From NCBI RefSeq assembly GCF_030272615.1, contig NC_081411.1, forward strand, positions 215,891,154 to 215,955,153: a stretch of 64,000 bases of DNA, read 5' to 3'. The notes beneath the pieces are model-generated. The model had not been told where the DNA came from, did no database searches, and worked only from the letters and a program-made list of their open reading frames with translations. Positions 1 to 11,345 of the stretch are shown in pieces; position 1 is the stretch's first letter, and each line of letters starts with the position of its first letter. Made by a program: the position numbers and the translations under genes. The DNA is from Cryptomeria japonica (taxonomy: Eukaryota; Streptophyta; Pinopsida; Cupressales; Cupressaceae).

Positions 1-1193
1 GTGCCTACCTTCACACCTTTAGCTATTACTAATGATCCTTTAGCGACCTTCCACATACTGTCTGAGAGGGTAACTATGCAACCTTCACTACCTAGTTGCC
101 CTATAGAAATTAAATTTCTTCTTAAATTAGGAACATGTCTTACCTCCTGCAGAAACCAGTCATTTCCATTCTGCAACTTGATCTTTATCTTTCCTTTTCC
201 AACAATTTGACAGGGCTCATCATCACCCAAATATACTTGTCCAAAATCACCTTGAACATAATCCAGAAAATATTTTCTATGGGGTGTAGCATGAAATGAA
301 GCCCCAAAATCTATTACCAAGGAATCATTAACATTATCCAAACATAAGATTAAAGCATATTGTAAAGTATTACTTGCAATATTAGCTTCCTTACTGTCAT
401 TTTCATTTTTGTCTCTTTCTTTGTTTTTCCGAGACCAACAATCTTTCTTTAAATGACCAGGCTTTTCGTAGTACCGGCAATCTTTCTTTCCTCTAGATTG
501 AGAGTGTCCTTTCTTTGACTTCCCTCGTGACTTCTCATTCCTAGGGCCTTTTCCTCTTTCCTTTGATCTTCCTCTGTTCCCCACATTCAAAACACTACAC
601 GATGATGTTGGAGTCTCACCTGTGCTTTTTCTTTGCATTTCTTCGCTTAGGATAACACCAACAATATCATCAAATACCAAAGTATTTTTACCAGAGACAG
701 AGTTACTTACAGCCATAACCAAGCTATTCCAACTTTTTGGCAAAGAACATAAAATCAAGAGAGCCCTAACCTCTTCTGCAAAAGTAATTTTTACCAAAGA
801 CAATTGACTGACAATTGTATTAAATTCATTTAAGTGCTCCGCTACAGATCCTCCCTCACTCATTTTCAAATTAAATAGATGCTTCATAAGAAATACCTTA
901 TTCAAAGTTGAGGGTTTCTCATACAACTTAGCCAATGTCGCCATCAAATCTACAGTCATTTTTGGTTTTGTTATATTGAATGCTACAAACAGTGCAAGGC
1001 ACAATCGAATGGATCCCAGTGCCTTTCTATCTAAAATGTCCCACTCTTCCTCTGACATTGTGGTTGGTTTCTTTGCCTTTCCTTCCAATGGCCGTCACAA
1101 ATCCTTTTGATACAGGTAATCCTCCATCTGCATTTTCCATAACTGATAATTCTGGCCGTTAAAATTTTTGACCTTGAATTTGGAATCCTCCAT
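1..1193 (-). pseudogene. Ty1/Copia gag-protease (5' part of polyprotein)
   Basis: Reading the minus strand from the ATG at 1193 gives a Copia gag of the UBN2 type, starting MEDSKFKVKNFNGQNYQLWK and containing a LMKHLFNLKMSEG-like helix. A basic linker, a zinc knuckle (438-479) and the retropepsin start (303-311) follow. The frame then runs into the GAG-pre-integrase stretch (RHVPNLRRNLISIGQL) and leaves the window at the left edge. In Copia elements this polyprotein forms the particle and the protease that matures it. Three defects are visible: an in-frame TGA at 1095-1097, the second Cys of the CX2CX4HX4C knuckle read as Tyr, and the protease DSG triad read as DFG. The frame is otherwise open, so the copy is defective but fairly young. 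Integrase and RT would lie outside the window. Confidence 0.9.
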
Positions 1194-1239
1194 TGCTCCC
1201 ACTCAAATCTGAAAATCCTGCCAATTTACAGAAAACCTC

Positions 1240-1251
1240 ATTCTGATACCA
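1240..1251 (-). other. Copia primer-binding site
   Basis: On the minus strand TGGTATCAGAAT lies two bases inside the LTR end. It matches the 3' end of plant initiator tRNA-Met (TGGTATCAGAGC), the usual Copia primer, except near its end. It fixes the element's orientation as minus. Confidence 0.85.
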
Positions 1252-1253
1252 AT

Positions 1254-1613
1254 TGTTAGGGTTTCAAGCAGATCTAAAGCAAATATGAACTAACAATTAT
1301 ATGCAGATTTAAATACAAAAGATAAAGAAATAAAACAGGACACAGATAACACAGAGATTTAATGTGGTTCACCTAGAATGGGTTACGTCCACCATACACA
1401 ACCATCCAATCTTTCTTATTATCCAACAAAAATAGTACATCAACATTACAATGCCTTAAGCATCCCAGCCATTTATAACATGCGTTTTTAGGGCAACAAA
1501 CAAAGTCGGCCTTTTTAGGGTTTTATTACAATGTCGGTTTTCATCAATGAAAAATGGAATTTTTTATTTATTTGTAGTACAGTACTTTGTTGATCAGTCA
1601 CCACATTTCAACA
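1254..1613 (-). repeat. Copia 5' LTR
   Basis: The inner end is fixed by the PBS, and the LTR begins TGTTAGGG on the plus strand. The outer end is inferred from AACA at 1610-1613, giving matching TGTT...AACA termini and a length of 360 bp, plausible for a short Copia LTR. A TTATAAAT-like promoter box lies inside on the minus strand. The other LTR and the target duplication are outside the window, so the right boundary is not proven. The element appears to be inserted into the 5' part of the Gypsy element at 1614-8606. Confidence 0.6.
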
Positions 1614-1738
1614 AGATCATTCCTGAAACTAGACCAGATCTTAGTTACTTCACTCAATCACTATGTTAAACAAACAACTAGCTACAATTTGATCTTGACT
1701 TCTGCAACACATCTAGCTCTCGGTCTCGTCGGTTGTAA

Positions 1739-3632
1739 ATGCTTGTTCAAACCAGAAGCTCTTCTAAGAATTCTGACAAAAGTAAGAATCCTATGGCTAC
1801 CTTAGCTCCAATTCCCATGGCTACCTTGGATCAAATGCTTCAAGATATCAAGGAAGAAATATATGACATGAAAATCCAACAAAATAAATCAATGAATCCA
1901 TTTGAAAAACAAATGCATGATATCAAGAGTGAGAAACTTCAAGGAATTCTAAAATGATTATATGATTTGACAATCACATACCAACAAATAATTGACAATC
2001 AAAGACCAATTATCGTACAAGATCACAAAACACCTTCATGATATCCCCTAGATAGATAGTTTACACCTTTGGGGCAATCTATTGAGTCAACTTTGGAAGA
2101 GCTTCTTAAGAAGAATCTTATCATATTGCCTAAAAAGACCACATGGGGATGTGAAGTTTTCAGTAGTTACTGTGCATATCATAGGCATAACAAACATAAG
2201 ACTTCAATGTGTATGGAATTTAAACATAAGATTCAAGATCTCATTGATAATGGTGTCTTTGAAATTGAAGATCCTAACGACTCACCTAAAGAAAAAGAAG
2301 GAACTACTTTTAAGCATGATCAAAATCATGAACCTATGTCTAGCAAGGCTCCATATGTGGCCTCCATCCCTTCCATGATGTCTTCATCTCCTTCAAACAA
2401 TGAAACTTCTCATGTTTACCTTCAAGGGCTATCTCCTATTAAAATTCAAGTTAATGCCAATATTGATACAAGTTCCTCTAAAGATTTAAAATCCCAGATC
2501 CTATGCCATCATGCACTCCAATTCTAAATGTACCCACTCTAGAGAGTCCCACTCAAAATGCTTCCCCATCATCCAAAATATGAAGACCTTCCAAGAATCC
2601 CCTACGCCTATGCACAATCTTACCCCTTCCTTAGAAGTGACTCCATGTCAAGGGGATAATTTGAAAAATGAAGAAACAAGTCCTATCATAAATCAAGATC
2701 AAGACACCAAAACTCTCCAATCCCATCTAATGATTGAAAAAGATCCTATTTCACTAGATTCCCATGATGATCCCCTTATACCTTTCCCTTTCTTCCAAGA
2801 TGATCCCCTTCCATCTCAAGAGAAAAGTATCCTTCCTAAGCAAGATCATGATGCGTCTTCCACCTTTTCAAACTATGCTATTCAAAATGAAGAGTCAAAC
2901 ACCCTTCCTACTCTACCCAATGGTCCTCTTCCATTTCAAGATAAAAGTATCCCTTCATATCCTTGTCATAATCCTCCATGTTCACTTTATGATCCCATCA
3001 TACCTTGCAATCCACCTCCACCTCAAAATGGACTTGCCTCTAGCATCAAAAGAAAGAAGAAACCCTTTGTTAAAAAGATCTTTCAAAGCATGCATTATCA
3101 AAGAAAAGGGTTAGACATTTATGAACATGGTATATTAGAATCCCCTGCTATAAAAGAAAATATTGATTATAATGGCTACATTTCTCACTCTCAAGATGTT
3201 GGTATCTCTCATAAATCCTACATTTATCCAGTTGAGTCCAAATACATGCCTTCTCCTTCACCCCTTCCATCTATTCTAGGTCCCTATATCCCTCCATCCC
3301 TTATGCGAGATCAACAAAGGCACACATCTTTGAGTACCTTTCACCCATCTAAAATACCTTCATATCATTCGTATCCATCTACACATTCTTTTCTCCCTCC
3401 AAGCAATTTGGATGCCAAGCATAAAAGTCATAAATCAAGCAATCCACATGTATTCAAGGATCAACATGTCTCATCTAATCGACATGTCAAAACAAAGAAA
3501 AATATGATCCAAAAAGAAAAAGAAAAATACAAAACTCCACAAAGGCCCACAAAGAAAGAAGCAAAGTCAAAAGTTATATGGGTTCCTAAGGCACTTGTAC
3601 AAGCAATGGGCTCTAAGGAACTACAAAAGTAG
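1739..3632 (+). pseudogene. Tat-like Gypsy gag remnant with proline/serine-rich extension
   Basis: The frame opens at ATG 1739 (MLVQTRSSSKNSDKSK) with a short coiled coil. It continues in the same frame through three stops (1955-1957, 2039-2041, 2057-2059) into FTPLGQSIESTLEELLKK and a CX2HX4HX4C knuckle (YCAYHRHNKHKTSMC) followed by KIQDLIDNG, the hallmark of the C-terminal part of Tat gag. The central capsid-like Retrotrans_gag domain is missing, so the protein is an internally deleted gag. After a frameshift near 2500 a long Pro/Ser/His-rich low-complexity stretch runs to the TAG at 3630-3632. Whether that extension was ever a real protein segment is uncertain. No protease follows. Confidence 0.65.
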
Positions 3633-6600
3633 GAAAAATAAAAAACCACGTGGATCCCTAAGCGGCTACTTGAAGCACAACAGTCTAAATAAAAATCAAA
3701 ATTGGCATCCAAAATTGTTGTTCCTCCATCCAAACCTTCTGATTCTATTCCTCCATCACCTCCTTCATCCATTTTGGGTTCTTATGCCCCAAAATTTGTA
3801 ACCTTTCCTCCATCCAAATCTCAAATTTTGAGATTCACTTCTCTTCCATATGTCCACCATCCCTCAAGATGTGTGCCAATGTTGATCTTTCCAACATTTC
3901 CATCTATCCATACACAATTCTTCCAACTTCCCATCCCTTATCCAACACCTCTTTTCCACCCTTCCATCCCTCTTATCCAATCCTTTGCATAAGTCCTTGC
4001 CTTAGTTTCATTTCATTATCCTGCCAACATCTTTGAGCATACCTTCATAGCCATGGTCTATTTCAACTCATATTCCAAGGGTACCATCCAAAGCAGCGAG
4101 ACGTTGGGGTCCTTCTTCCATCCCCTAGCATGCCTCCATTATCTTTCAAAAAGAAGAAAAAAAATGATGAAAAAAAAATGATGAAAAAAAAGTAACGAGA
4201 AATAAATTCGTTCCTTGTGTGAAAACCACTTCTTGTGGCGCCTTGGGCAAGTACCATGATGAAAACCTGGTAAATGGGCGTCATGCGTAATCCATTATCC
4301 TTTGCACTTTATATTGGGGGCAAGTTCCATCCATGTACATCCATCTATTATCCTTCATCCTCCATTATCCCTCATCCGCTCTATCTACATTCATATCCCT
4401 TTTCCACCTTTGATCTTGACAAGGTTAAGGATCTTTGCAGGATTCATGTGTCCTATCTATTACACTTGATCTAGACCCTTTAGCTCCTATCCATTGCTCG
4501 CTTACATCCTTCATTACCACCTTTGATCTTGATTATCCTATTTGTCGCCTATCCAAATCTTGATCAACACTATGGACAAAATGCAAAAACATGCTTTTCG
4601 CAAACCTCTTGACATGCCCACTTCTTTGGACCATATGGCTTCGCTGCGCTATATCCTTGCTTCACTACACTATATCCTTGCTTTACATCGCTAAAATCAT
4701 TGGTTTACATTGCTATATCTAGACCCTATGCTTGGATTAACATTGTGAGATAGTCCTTGAAAGTGTCCACCATCATTCGCTTATCCATTAATGTACTCAA
4801 AATCCCTTTTGCTTTGCTAGACACTAGGAGAAAACATCAAAATCCTAAAAATCATAAAATGTCCTGAACAAAATCCTAAAAATCATAAAATGTCCAGAAC
4901 AAAATCCTAAAAAATCCTAAAATGTCTTGAAAAAACTCCTAAAAATCATAAAATGTCCTAAAAAAAAAAATCATAAAAGTTCTGAAGAAATCCTAAAAAA
5001 TCAGAAAAAAACCTGAAGAAATCCTAAAAATCAGAAAAAGACCTGAAGAAATTCAAAAAAAAAAAGAAAAGAAAAAAGGGAAAAAGAGAAAAATGCCTTG
5101 GTGAAAACCTGGTAAACAGTCACCTTGGTAAAAAATAAATAAAATGAATCTCTGCCAAGCATGTGAAAACCTGGTAAACAAGCGCCTCTTGTACTCAAGC
5201 ACTCCATCTATCAATGCAACGTTGGCATTCCCGCTTTCCTGCATATTTGCTTTCGCTTGTACATATTTCAGTCACTTTTGTGACATCCTGGTTCATTGGA
5301 ACCCTCATGGCTTGAAACCGATCAATGTCCTAGTCTTAGGTAATCAACAGAGCACATTACATATCCTAAGCAGTATCAACCAAGTCAACCTTACATTAGT
5401 AAAACCTAGTCATCCACTCCGAGTCACTTACCTGTCTCCTGACTATTGAAGAGTTTGAGCTATACATAAAAAATTTCTTTGTGTGTTGTCAACCTTACGT
5501 CAGTAAAACAACATAATGGAAAACAATCACTAAATAGTTTGAGCTATGCATAAAATTTTTGTTTGTGTGCTGTCTTTTATATTGGTTTTCGATTATTATC
5601 CCTTTGAGTAACTTGAGGAAGTCTATCTTGACTAAGAGGAGCAAGGATTGGGGGCATAATATTTTCTTGTTTTTTGCTTGTAGGAACGATCCCAATGATC
5701 TATAAACATCTAAATTAGCTTGGTGTCTGTGATAAGAGCCTTCACATCAAGGTGAAATCGCCTCACATACCTCGACTCCGCTTATTTGAATGCTACAGGG
5801 AGGTTCCCATCATTTCTTTGTCTGTTTTGAGGAAATCTTTTTATTGGGCAGTCTGGGTCCATGCATAATCTGTCCAAGGATATGAATGAGAAAAAGGGTC
5901 ATTGTGGACAAGATAATTCCTATTGTACATGAAAAGAAAGGAACTCTAATCTGCCTGCTATGTTTGTAAAACGCTCAATGATGAAAATTAAGCCTTTCAA
6001 AATCCAGTGACTAGGTTTAGGTTGCATTTTGCATCTCATTTTGTATTTCATTCTGCATCTCATAAATTTAGAGTGATTTCGGTATGGTAACAATGATTTC
6101 TTTATCTTCTGAATGAGAATTTGAAGTATCATCATTTCTTCACTAAGCGGTCTCTTCCTCATCATATCTCTGATCGAGTACTTGTGTATTGAGATGTTAG
6201 CTACATACATAAGCATTTTACACAGATTCATACATTCACTATCATCCATTTGAATTTACCTTATTGCATTACATTGAAAAAAAAAAAATGAAACAAATTT
6301 TGCACTACTAGTTACTCATTCTCATCATTTACTTGCATATGAAAAGAAACAAAAATAGACATCCATAATCATTTGCATTACATACATTCATGCTAAATCA
6401 GAAATGCATACATATATAATAAAGCATATAGAAAGCATCTCATAATCGAATCAACACAAGTCCGATGAAATCAAATCAAGTGCTCGTAAATCGGCTGTCT
6501 TGAGTTCATTTTTGGGATCGAAATCGAAATCTGATGTCAATTTTTTCATCAAAATTTCACGACGTTGACCACTTATCGCTTTCATCAACTGGTCATTCTC

Positions 6601-7442
6601 TTCTTCAACTTTGCGCTCAACATCAACCAAATTTTCAAAAATTCCTCATTATTATTCTTTGTGCTCAAAACAACTTATCATCGCTAAAAATTGCCTATCA
6701 TCATGTACCCTCGCTATCTTTTGATTTCGCTCCTGAGGGGGCATACTCGTGACCTTATGACCTCAAATGTCGAGAAAATTTTCAAATCTTCATCAAAAGT
6801 CAAGCAAAAATCTTCTCAACTAAAGAAAATCAAATAAGACCTCATCGCTAGGGGCATCTCAACTTCATCGCTTTATATCAAGTTGAGATTTCTCAATCAT
6901 CTGAATTGAATTAATCGCTAGGGGCATATCAGTTTCATATCAAGCTGATATTGTCTTTTTCTGAATTAGTCTCTTAATGTTAATCAGTTTCATCATTTTT
7001 TCATCAAGCTGATTATTCATTTAAACTCAATCAAGGGTTTAAAAAGTTTCTTTGATCATGCTCAATCTATGCAGGTGTTCAGTTTCATCGCATCGAATCA
7101 AGCTGGACAGTTTATCTTCGCTCATCGTATCTTGATCAATCAAGTTCAAGATCAATTTTTTTATCTTCACTCACTATATCTAAGTTCAATCAAGTTCTAG
7201 ATCAGTAAGATCCATTTCTTGATCAATCAAGTTCAAGTTCGGTATCTTTTGTTTTCTTTCGTTCCTAAGTTCAATCAAGTTCGGGATCGATATCGCTTTA
7301 ATCAGACTTTATCCAGCTTCATCACTTCAAATCAAGCTAAACACCTCGCTCTTCATCTGGTTCGTGATCAATCAAGTTCAGAACTGGTATCTCCTAGACA
7401 TCAAATTTTCTTTGAACCAACACGCTGCTTGCACATTAATTC
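3633..7442 (+). other. Non-coding 3' region of the Gypsy element
   Basis: There is no coding signal here, only short chance ORFs. Recognisable pieces are a pyrimidine/proline-codon-rich stretch to about 4000, copies of GAAAACCTGGTAAA (about 4261, 5104, 5165), a tandem repeat at 4836-5065, and an AATCAAGTTC/CATCGCT-rich stretch at 6800-7420. Several polypurine-like G tracts (4316, 5650, 6737, 6851, 6921) precede the real PPT. The GAAAACC motif recurs, on the opposite strand, in the PMD-carrying Gypsy elements at 22.3 and 56.8 kb, suggesting related lineages. Confidence 0.55.
4836..5065 (+). repeat. Degenerate tandem repeat (AATCCTAAAAATCATAAAAT)
   Basis: A unit of about 30-35 bp, AATCCTAAAAATCATAAAAT plus a GTCC(T/A)GAA tail, is repeated at least five times with increasing decay towards the right, ending in an A-rich stretch. 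It lies in the 3' region of the Gypsy element and has no coding content. Confidence 0.75.
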
Positions 7443-7451
7443 AAAGAGGGG
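7443..7451 (+). other. Polypurine tract of the Gypsy element
   Basis: AAAGAGGGG followed by CAAA directly precedes the LTR start TGTAATACCC. It primes plus-strand DNA synthesis in LTR elements and fixes the plus orientation. The same AAAGAGGGGCAAA string precedes the 3' LTRs of the minus-strand PMD-Gypsy elements. Confidence 0.8.
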
Positions 7452-7455
7452 CAAA

Positions 7456-8606
7456 TGTAATACCCTAAAAATGGTCATCTAAACCATGAGCCCCTAATCT
7501 TGACAAAATCACCAAGGTCCTAACCAAACGCAATTAAATAAATCTTGAGCATTAATTAATTCTTTAATCATCAAATGTCACATGGCAAATTAATCATTCA
7601 ATATTAATTAAATATTTATTTAATTAATTAAATCATTCCAAATAAATCATTTTAAAATAATTATCCTATTTATTTTAATTGAATATCTTAGCATATTTAA
7701 TTAAATAAATCAATTTGTCATTAAATCATCAAAAAGAGGAAGTAATTTGAAAAATAAATAAAAATTGCCATAAATCTTCAAAAAGGAAACAAATCAAGAA
7801 AGAGGAATTGGAAATTATGAGTACAAATCTTCAAAAAAGGAAACAAATCAAAAAATGAATTAATTGACAAAAAAAGAATTAAAAAATTGAGAAAATAAAT
7901 CAATTGGAGATAATCTTGAAAAACAAATCAAAAATTGATAGATAATCTCAAAGAAAGCAATTAAAACAATTAAATATTAAAATTGAATGAAATAGAGAAT
8001 AAATCAGTTTTTTTCTCATTTTATCTTAATTTTAGTTCAATTTCCTTTAAAATTGAGAAAATCATTCAATCACATCAATTCACCTAGATTGTGCTTCCTC
8101 TTGGAAAATCTTGATCGCTCATCATCATTTGATCTCAGCTGTTGGTTTCTTTTTGAATTTTCTATAAATTCAATCTCTCATCTCTCATTCAAAAAAATCC
8201 TAGAGAATGTATTGTTATTATACTATTTTTGCTCTAGGTTCATTGAGAATTTTCATTGAGATATTGCATATTAGTTATTTCATATTGCTTAAATCATTTA
8301 GCTTAAATATTCATATATTACTTAAATCATGTTAGATTAATCTTGCATATCTAGCTTAAATCTTGCATCCATTTAGCTCATATTCATGCTCATATAGAGT
8401 TAAAAATCCTTCGTTTAGGTGTTGTCTAGTCACTGGATAGCTTAGCAATTTGAGAGCAATCTAAACTCGCATCTACTAGAAGGCAATGGGTCGCTTTGTA
8501 ATGGTTTATTATTCATTGACTATTGATTTATTAACCATGCATCTAATGACTTAATTGAAGTGTTGTGTATTCCAGATACAGATATAGGTCCACTTTTCAT
8601 ACACAC
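7456..8606 (+). repeat. Gypsy 3' LTR
   Basis: The LTR starts TGTAATACCCTAAAAATGG immediately after the PPT. It is very AT-rich in its first half (TTAATTAAAT blocks at 7550-7740). The end is placed in the run ATACACACA at about 8601-8608 because the minus-strand gag of the next element begins there. No second copy is in the window, so length and end are approximate. Confidence 0.65.
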
Positions 8607-9071
8607 ACCTTCACACTAGATTCCTTATGTTTCAAGTTCTACAACTTTCGGAACATATTTACTTGTTAATCAGTTAGCATAAACTTTGATTTGAACTCAG
8701 CAGCCATCCGCTCCCATGTTTTGATCTTCTCTTTACCTCTTCTCTGTCTATAAACCTGCAAGTGTTCCCACCAAAGAGACGCACAACCTTTCAATCGGGT
8801 ACAAGCATATTTCACCTTTCTTTCCTCTGTGGTGTTTTCAAAATCAAAATACTACTCCATTTACGAGATCCAATCCATCAATTCATCTGAATCCAACTTT
8901 CCATCATACTTCGGTGGGGTAAAATGCGATTTAGTGTTCTGTCGACTCAAAATCCTTAAGAACCTCTCTTCTTCTGGGTCAATCACCAGTGGATTTTCCA
9001 CTTGTACCATCAGTGCTTCTTCTTCTTCATCTTCACCCACATCTTCAATAGGTCGGCCTCTTCTCTGGGTT
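8607..9071 (-). pseudogene. Ty3/Gypsy gag, downstream part (split by a Copia element)
   Basis: Read on the minus strand from 9071, this continues the gag that starts at 15884. It encodes TTQRRGRPIEDVGEDEEEEA, then PPKYDGKLDSDELMDWIS and a Retrotrans_gag core with CTRLKGCASLWWEHLQ, WERMAAEFKSKFM and a degraded FRKL-like stretch. Gag forms the capsid. In-frame stops at 8861-8863 (TAA) and 8852-8854 (TAG) and more after FMLTD show it is dead. The match fades near 8600 where the plus-strand Gypsy LTR begins, so that element also sits in or beside this gag. The type resembles chromovirus gag; the exact clade is not established. Confidence 0.8.
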
Positions 9072-9076
9072 GTCTC
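9072..9076 (+). repeat. Target-site duplication, left copy (GTCTC)
   Basis: GTCTC immediately left of the Copia-like LTR is repeated exactly at 15781-15785. It marks an insertion into the minus-strand Gypsy gag. Confidence 0.95.
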
Positions 9077-9858
9077 TGTTGGAAAATGCACACTCCAATG
9101 AGAAATTGTAGGTGATTGAAGGTATTGTCATTGATGACAACCTTACAATCCTATGACACCGGCAGGCACCGACACCGACAGACTCTACACCGGCATACAG
9201 TTCACTGGCACCAAAAAGATGATTACCGACACCTTGGCCAACAAGATTTTTGTTTATTACATAATGTATTTATTGTAATATCTTTTTGTAAGCCAACAAG
9301 GCATATTGTAAAAAGGCTCATATATAAGTATGAGATCTTGTAGAACATTTGTGATAGAGATATGCATAGATGGATATTATGTGAGAATATTGAGGTAGAT
9401 TCTGGAGTAAGGTTTATGATTATTGCAAGAGCTTAAATTGGTATTGGATCTAGCATAGCAGATGCTTTTTGTAGCAGTACATCATATTGGATTTCCATAA
9501 ATCCACTTTTGTAAGTCAGTGAGACTTCCTTTTGTAACTAAGCAGTGAGCTCTAGGCACTTGGCCTTCCTGCATGTGCAGGCCCCCATTTTTGTAAGTAA
9601 TATTCACTTATTGGCTAGTGAGCGAATATTATGGGTCACAAATCCCACAGAGGTTTTTCCCACACCAGGTTTCCTCACCAAAATATTGTGTTATGGTGTG
9701 CTATCTATGTTGTGTTTATTGTTCTTATCTACTGCATTAATTTTGGTTTACGGGTACACTATTTTGGAATGCAATTCATTTAATAAGTTCATAAAATCCA
9801 TTAACTAGTTAGATACTGATTCACCCCCCCCCTCTCAGTATCTTTGGGAATCCTAACA
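9077..9858 (+). repeat. Copia-like 5' LTR
   Basis: It begins TGTTGGAAAATGC and ends CCTAACA, 782 bp. It is nearly colinear with the 778-bp LTR at 15003. A C-rich run and TCTCAGTATCTTTGGG lie near the end. Confidence 0.95.
9321..9328 (+). promoter_or_regulatory. LTR TATA box
   Basis: TATATAAG lies mid-LTR, about 30 bp upstream of a likely R start near GATCTTGTAGAAC. It is conserved at 15247-15254 in the 3' LTR, as expected of the retroelement promoter. Confidence 0.6.
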
Positions 9859-9860
9859 AT

Positions 9861-9872
9861 TGGTATCAGAGC
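9861..9872 (+). other. Copia primer-binding site
   Basis: TGGTATCAGAGC lies two bases after the LTR and matches initiator tRNA-Met perfectly. This is the standard Copia minus-strand primer site. Confidence 0.93.
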
Positions 9873-9929
9873 CTGGTCCTCTATTTTCAAAAGCCTAACA
9901 ACTTGAGGAAGATTCTAACACCAGTAGAG

Positions 9930-10934
9930 ATGGAAAACTTGAGAAAGCAATTAGAAACAACTCTATCAGACTATGATGCAGAAAAATTGAAGAATATGAA
10001 ACTTGAAGATGATTTGAAGGCTGCATAGGAAATCATTCGAGGACTTCAAGAAAATCTCACTATTGCAAGGAACAAAAGAAGATAACTTTCTGAGAAGATG
10101 CAGAGTGATGATGATGAAAAATAAACTCTTATTGACCTTGTGAACAAATTGAGACAAGAGAACAATACAATGAGGAATGAGATGCATGATATGACTATGA
10201 GGTTTTGTAAAGACATTGAAGATAGAAATAAGAATGAAGATGACTTGGTTAGAAGACTAAATGATGCTGGAAGTGAAAACACAAGACTCAGTCATGAAAA
10301 TGATATGTTGAAGACAAATTTGATGCATACACAAAATGACAAAACTGAACTCATGAGATAGAAATAAATCTTGGAAAATGAGTTGGATGCTATAAACCAA
10401 CACAAAGAAAAATTCAAGAAAAGCTCAGAGGAACTTGATAACATGCTGAAGAATCAGAAACCTAATGGAGATACAAATGGCCTTGGCTTTGAAGTTGGTC
10501 AAAGCTTTGGTACTGCAAACAATCATGATCATAGTAAACCGGTAAGACAACCTAATGCTTACAAATTTAATGGGAAATGCTTTAACTGTAATAAGTATGG
10601 TCATAAAGCAAATTAGTGTACATCTAGAAATTATCAAAACACTAATGCACCCACCGGTCAATGTTCTAAATGCAGCAAAATTGGTCATAACTCAAAAAAT
10701 TGTAGAATGAATGTAAGATGTTATGTTTGTGGAAGATTTGGACACATATCTAATCAATGTAGAACACATACCGGCATAGGATATGGAAAAGCTATTCAGA
10801 AAAACAATGTGACTTGTTATGCTTGTAACAAAATTGGACACATTGCAAAATTTTGTGGAAGTAAGGCATCACCGACAAATAACAAAGGACCCCATTTGAA
10901 AGGTAAAGAGAAGGTTGAAGAGGTAAAACAATAA
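9930..10934 (+). pseudogene. Gag-like protein: coiled coil plus four CCHC knuckles
   Basis: One continuous frame of 335 codons runs from ATG 9930. The first 200 residues are coiled coil (MENLRKQLETTLSDYDAEKL onward) with no UBN2 capsid motif visible. Four CX2CX4HX4C-type knuckles follow: CFNCNKYGHKAN-C (its last Cys follows a stop), CSKCSKIGHNSKNC, CYVCGRFGHISNQC and CYACNKIGHIAKFC, then a Lys-rich tail. Knuckles of this kind bind nucleic acid, so this is the particle/RNA-binding part of the element. Six in-frame stops (10026, 10083, 10122, 10359, 10365, 10614) make it a pseudogene. The following 411 bp to 11345 look non-coding apart from fragments of the same Lys/Ser/Pro-rich style. Confidence 0.85.
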
Positions 10935-11345
10935 TTTTCAAAACAATGGATTAAAAAGTCAGATCATAATGCTAGTGAAGCTATTCCTTCACCGGTAGAA
11001 CAAAGTATCACTCCACCGACAGGAGGTTCTTCATCTAACTGAAGAGAAATCCTTTAGGGGTATGGCAACAAATTGAAAAACATGCTAATTTACCGTCGGT
11101 TGATGGTGAGAAGTTGAATTACTTCTTTACCGGTAGATGTTTTAAGTTTCACTTAACCAACAGACATTAAATGTGGTAGTTGAAGGAAATAACATTATAA
11201 AGAAAGTGTTTTTGGCTCTTTTTCATTCACCGAGCATTCAAATTTCCTAAGAGTGGGAAAATCCTGAGCGAAGGCATCCAAAACAAAGAGTGAAGCAAAT
11301 CATCCAAGCACTCATACCTAAAGGCATATTAAGGTATTTATAACA

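Larger units (their letters stand above)
1614..8606 (+). mobile_element. Non-autonomous Ty3/Gypsy (Tat-like) element, 5' end missing
   Basis: A plus-strand LTR element is recognised from a decayed Tat-type gag (1739-3632), a long AT-rich 3' region, a polypurine tract (7443-7451) and a 3' LTR beginning TGTAATACCC at 7456. No protease, RT, RNase H or integrase motif is found. The 5' LTR is absent; the Copia element ending at 1613 probably landed in this element's 5' region. The right boundary at about 8606 is set by where the neighbouring minus-strand Gypsy gag resumes, and is accurate to roughly 20 bp. Confidence 0.7.
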
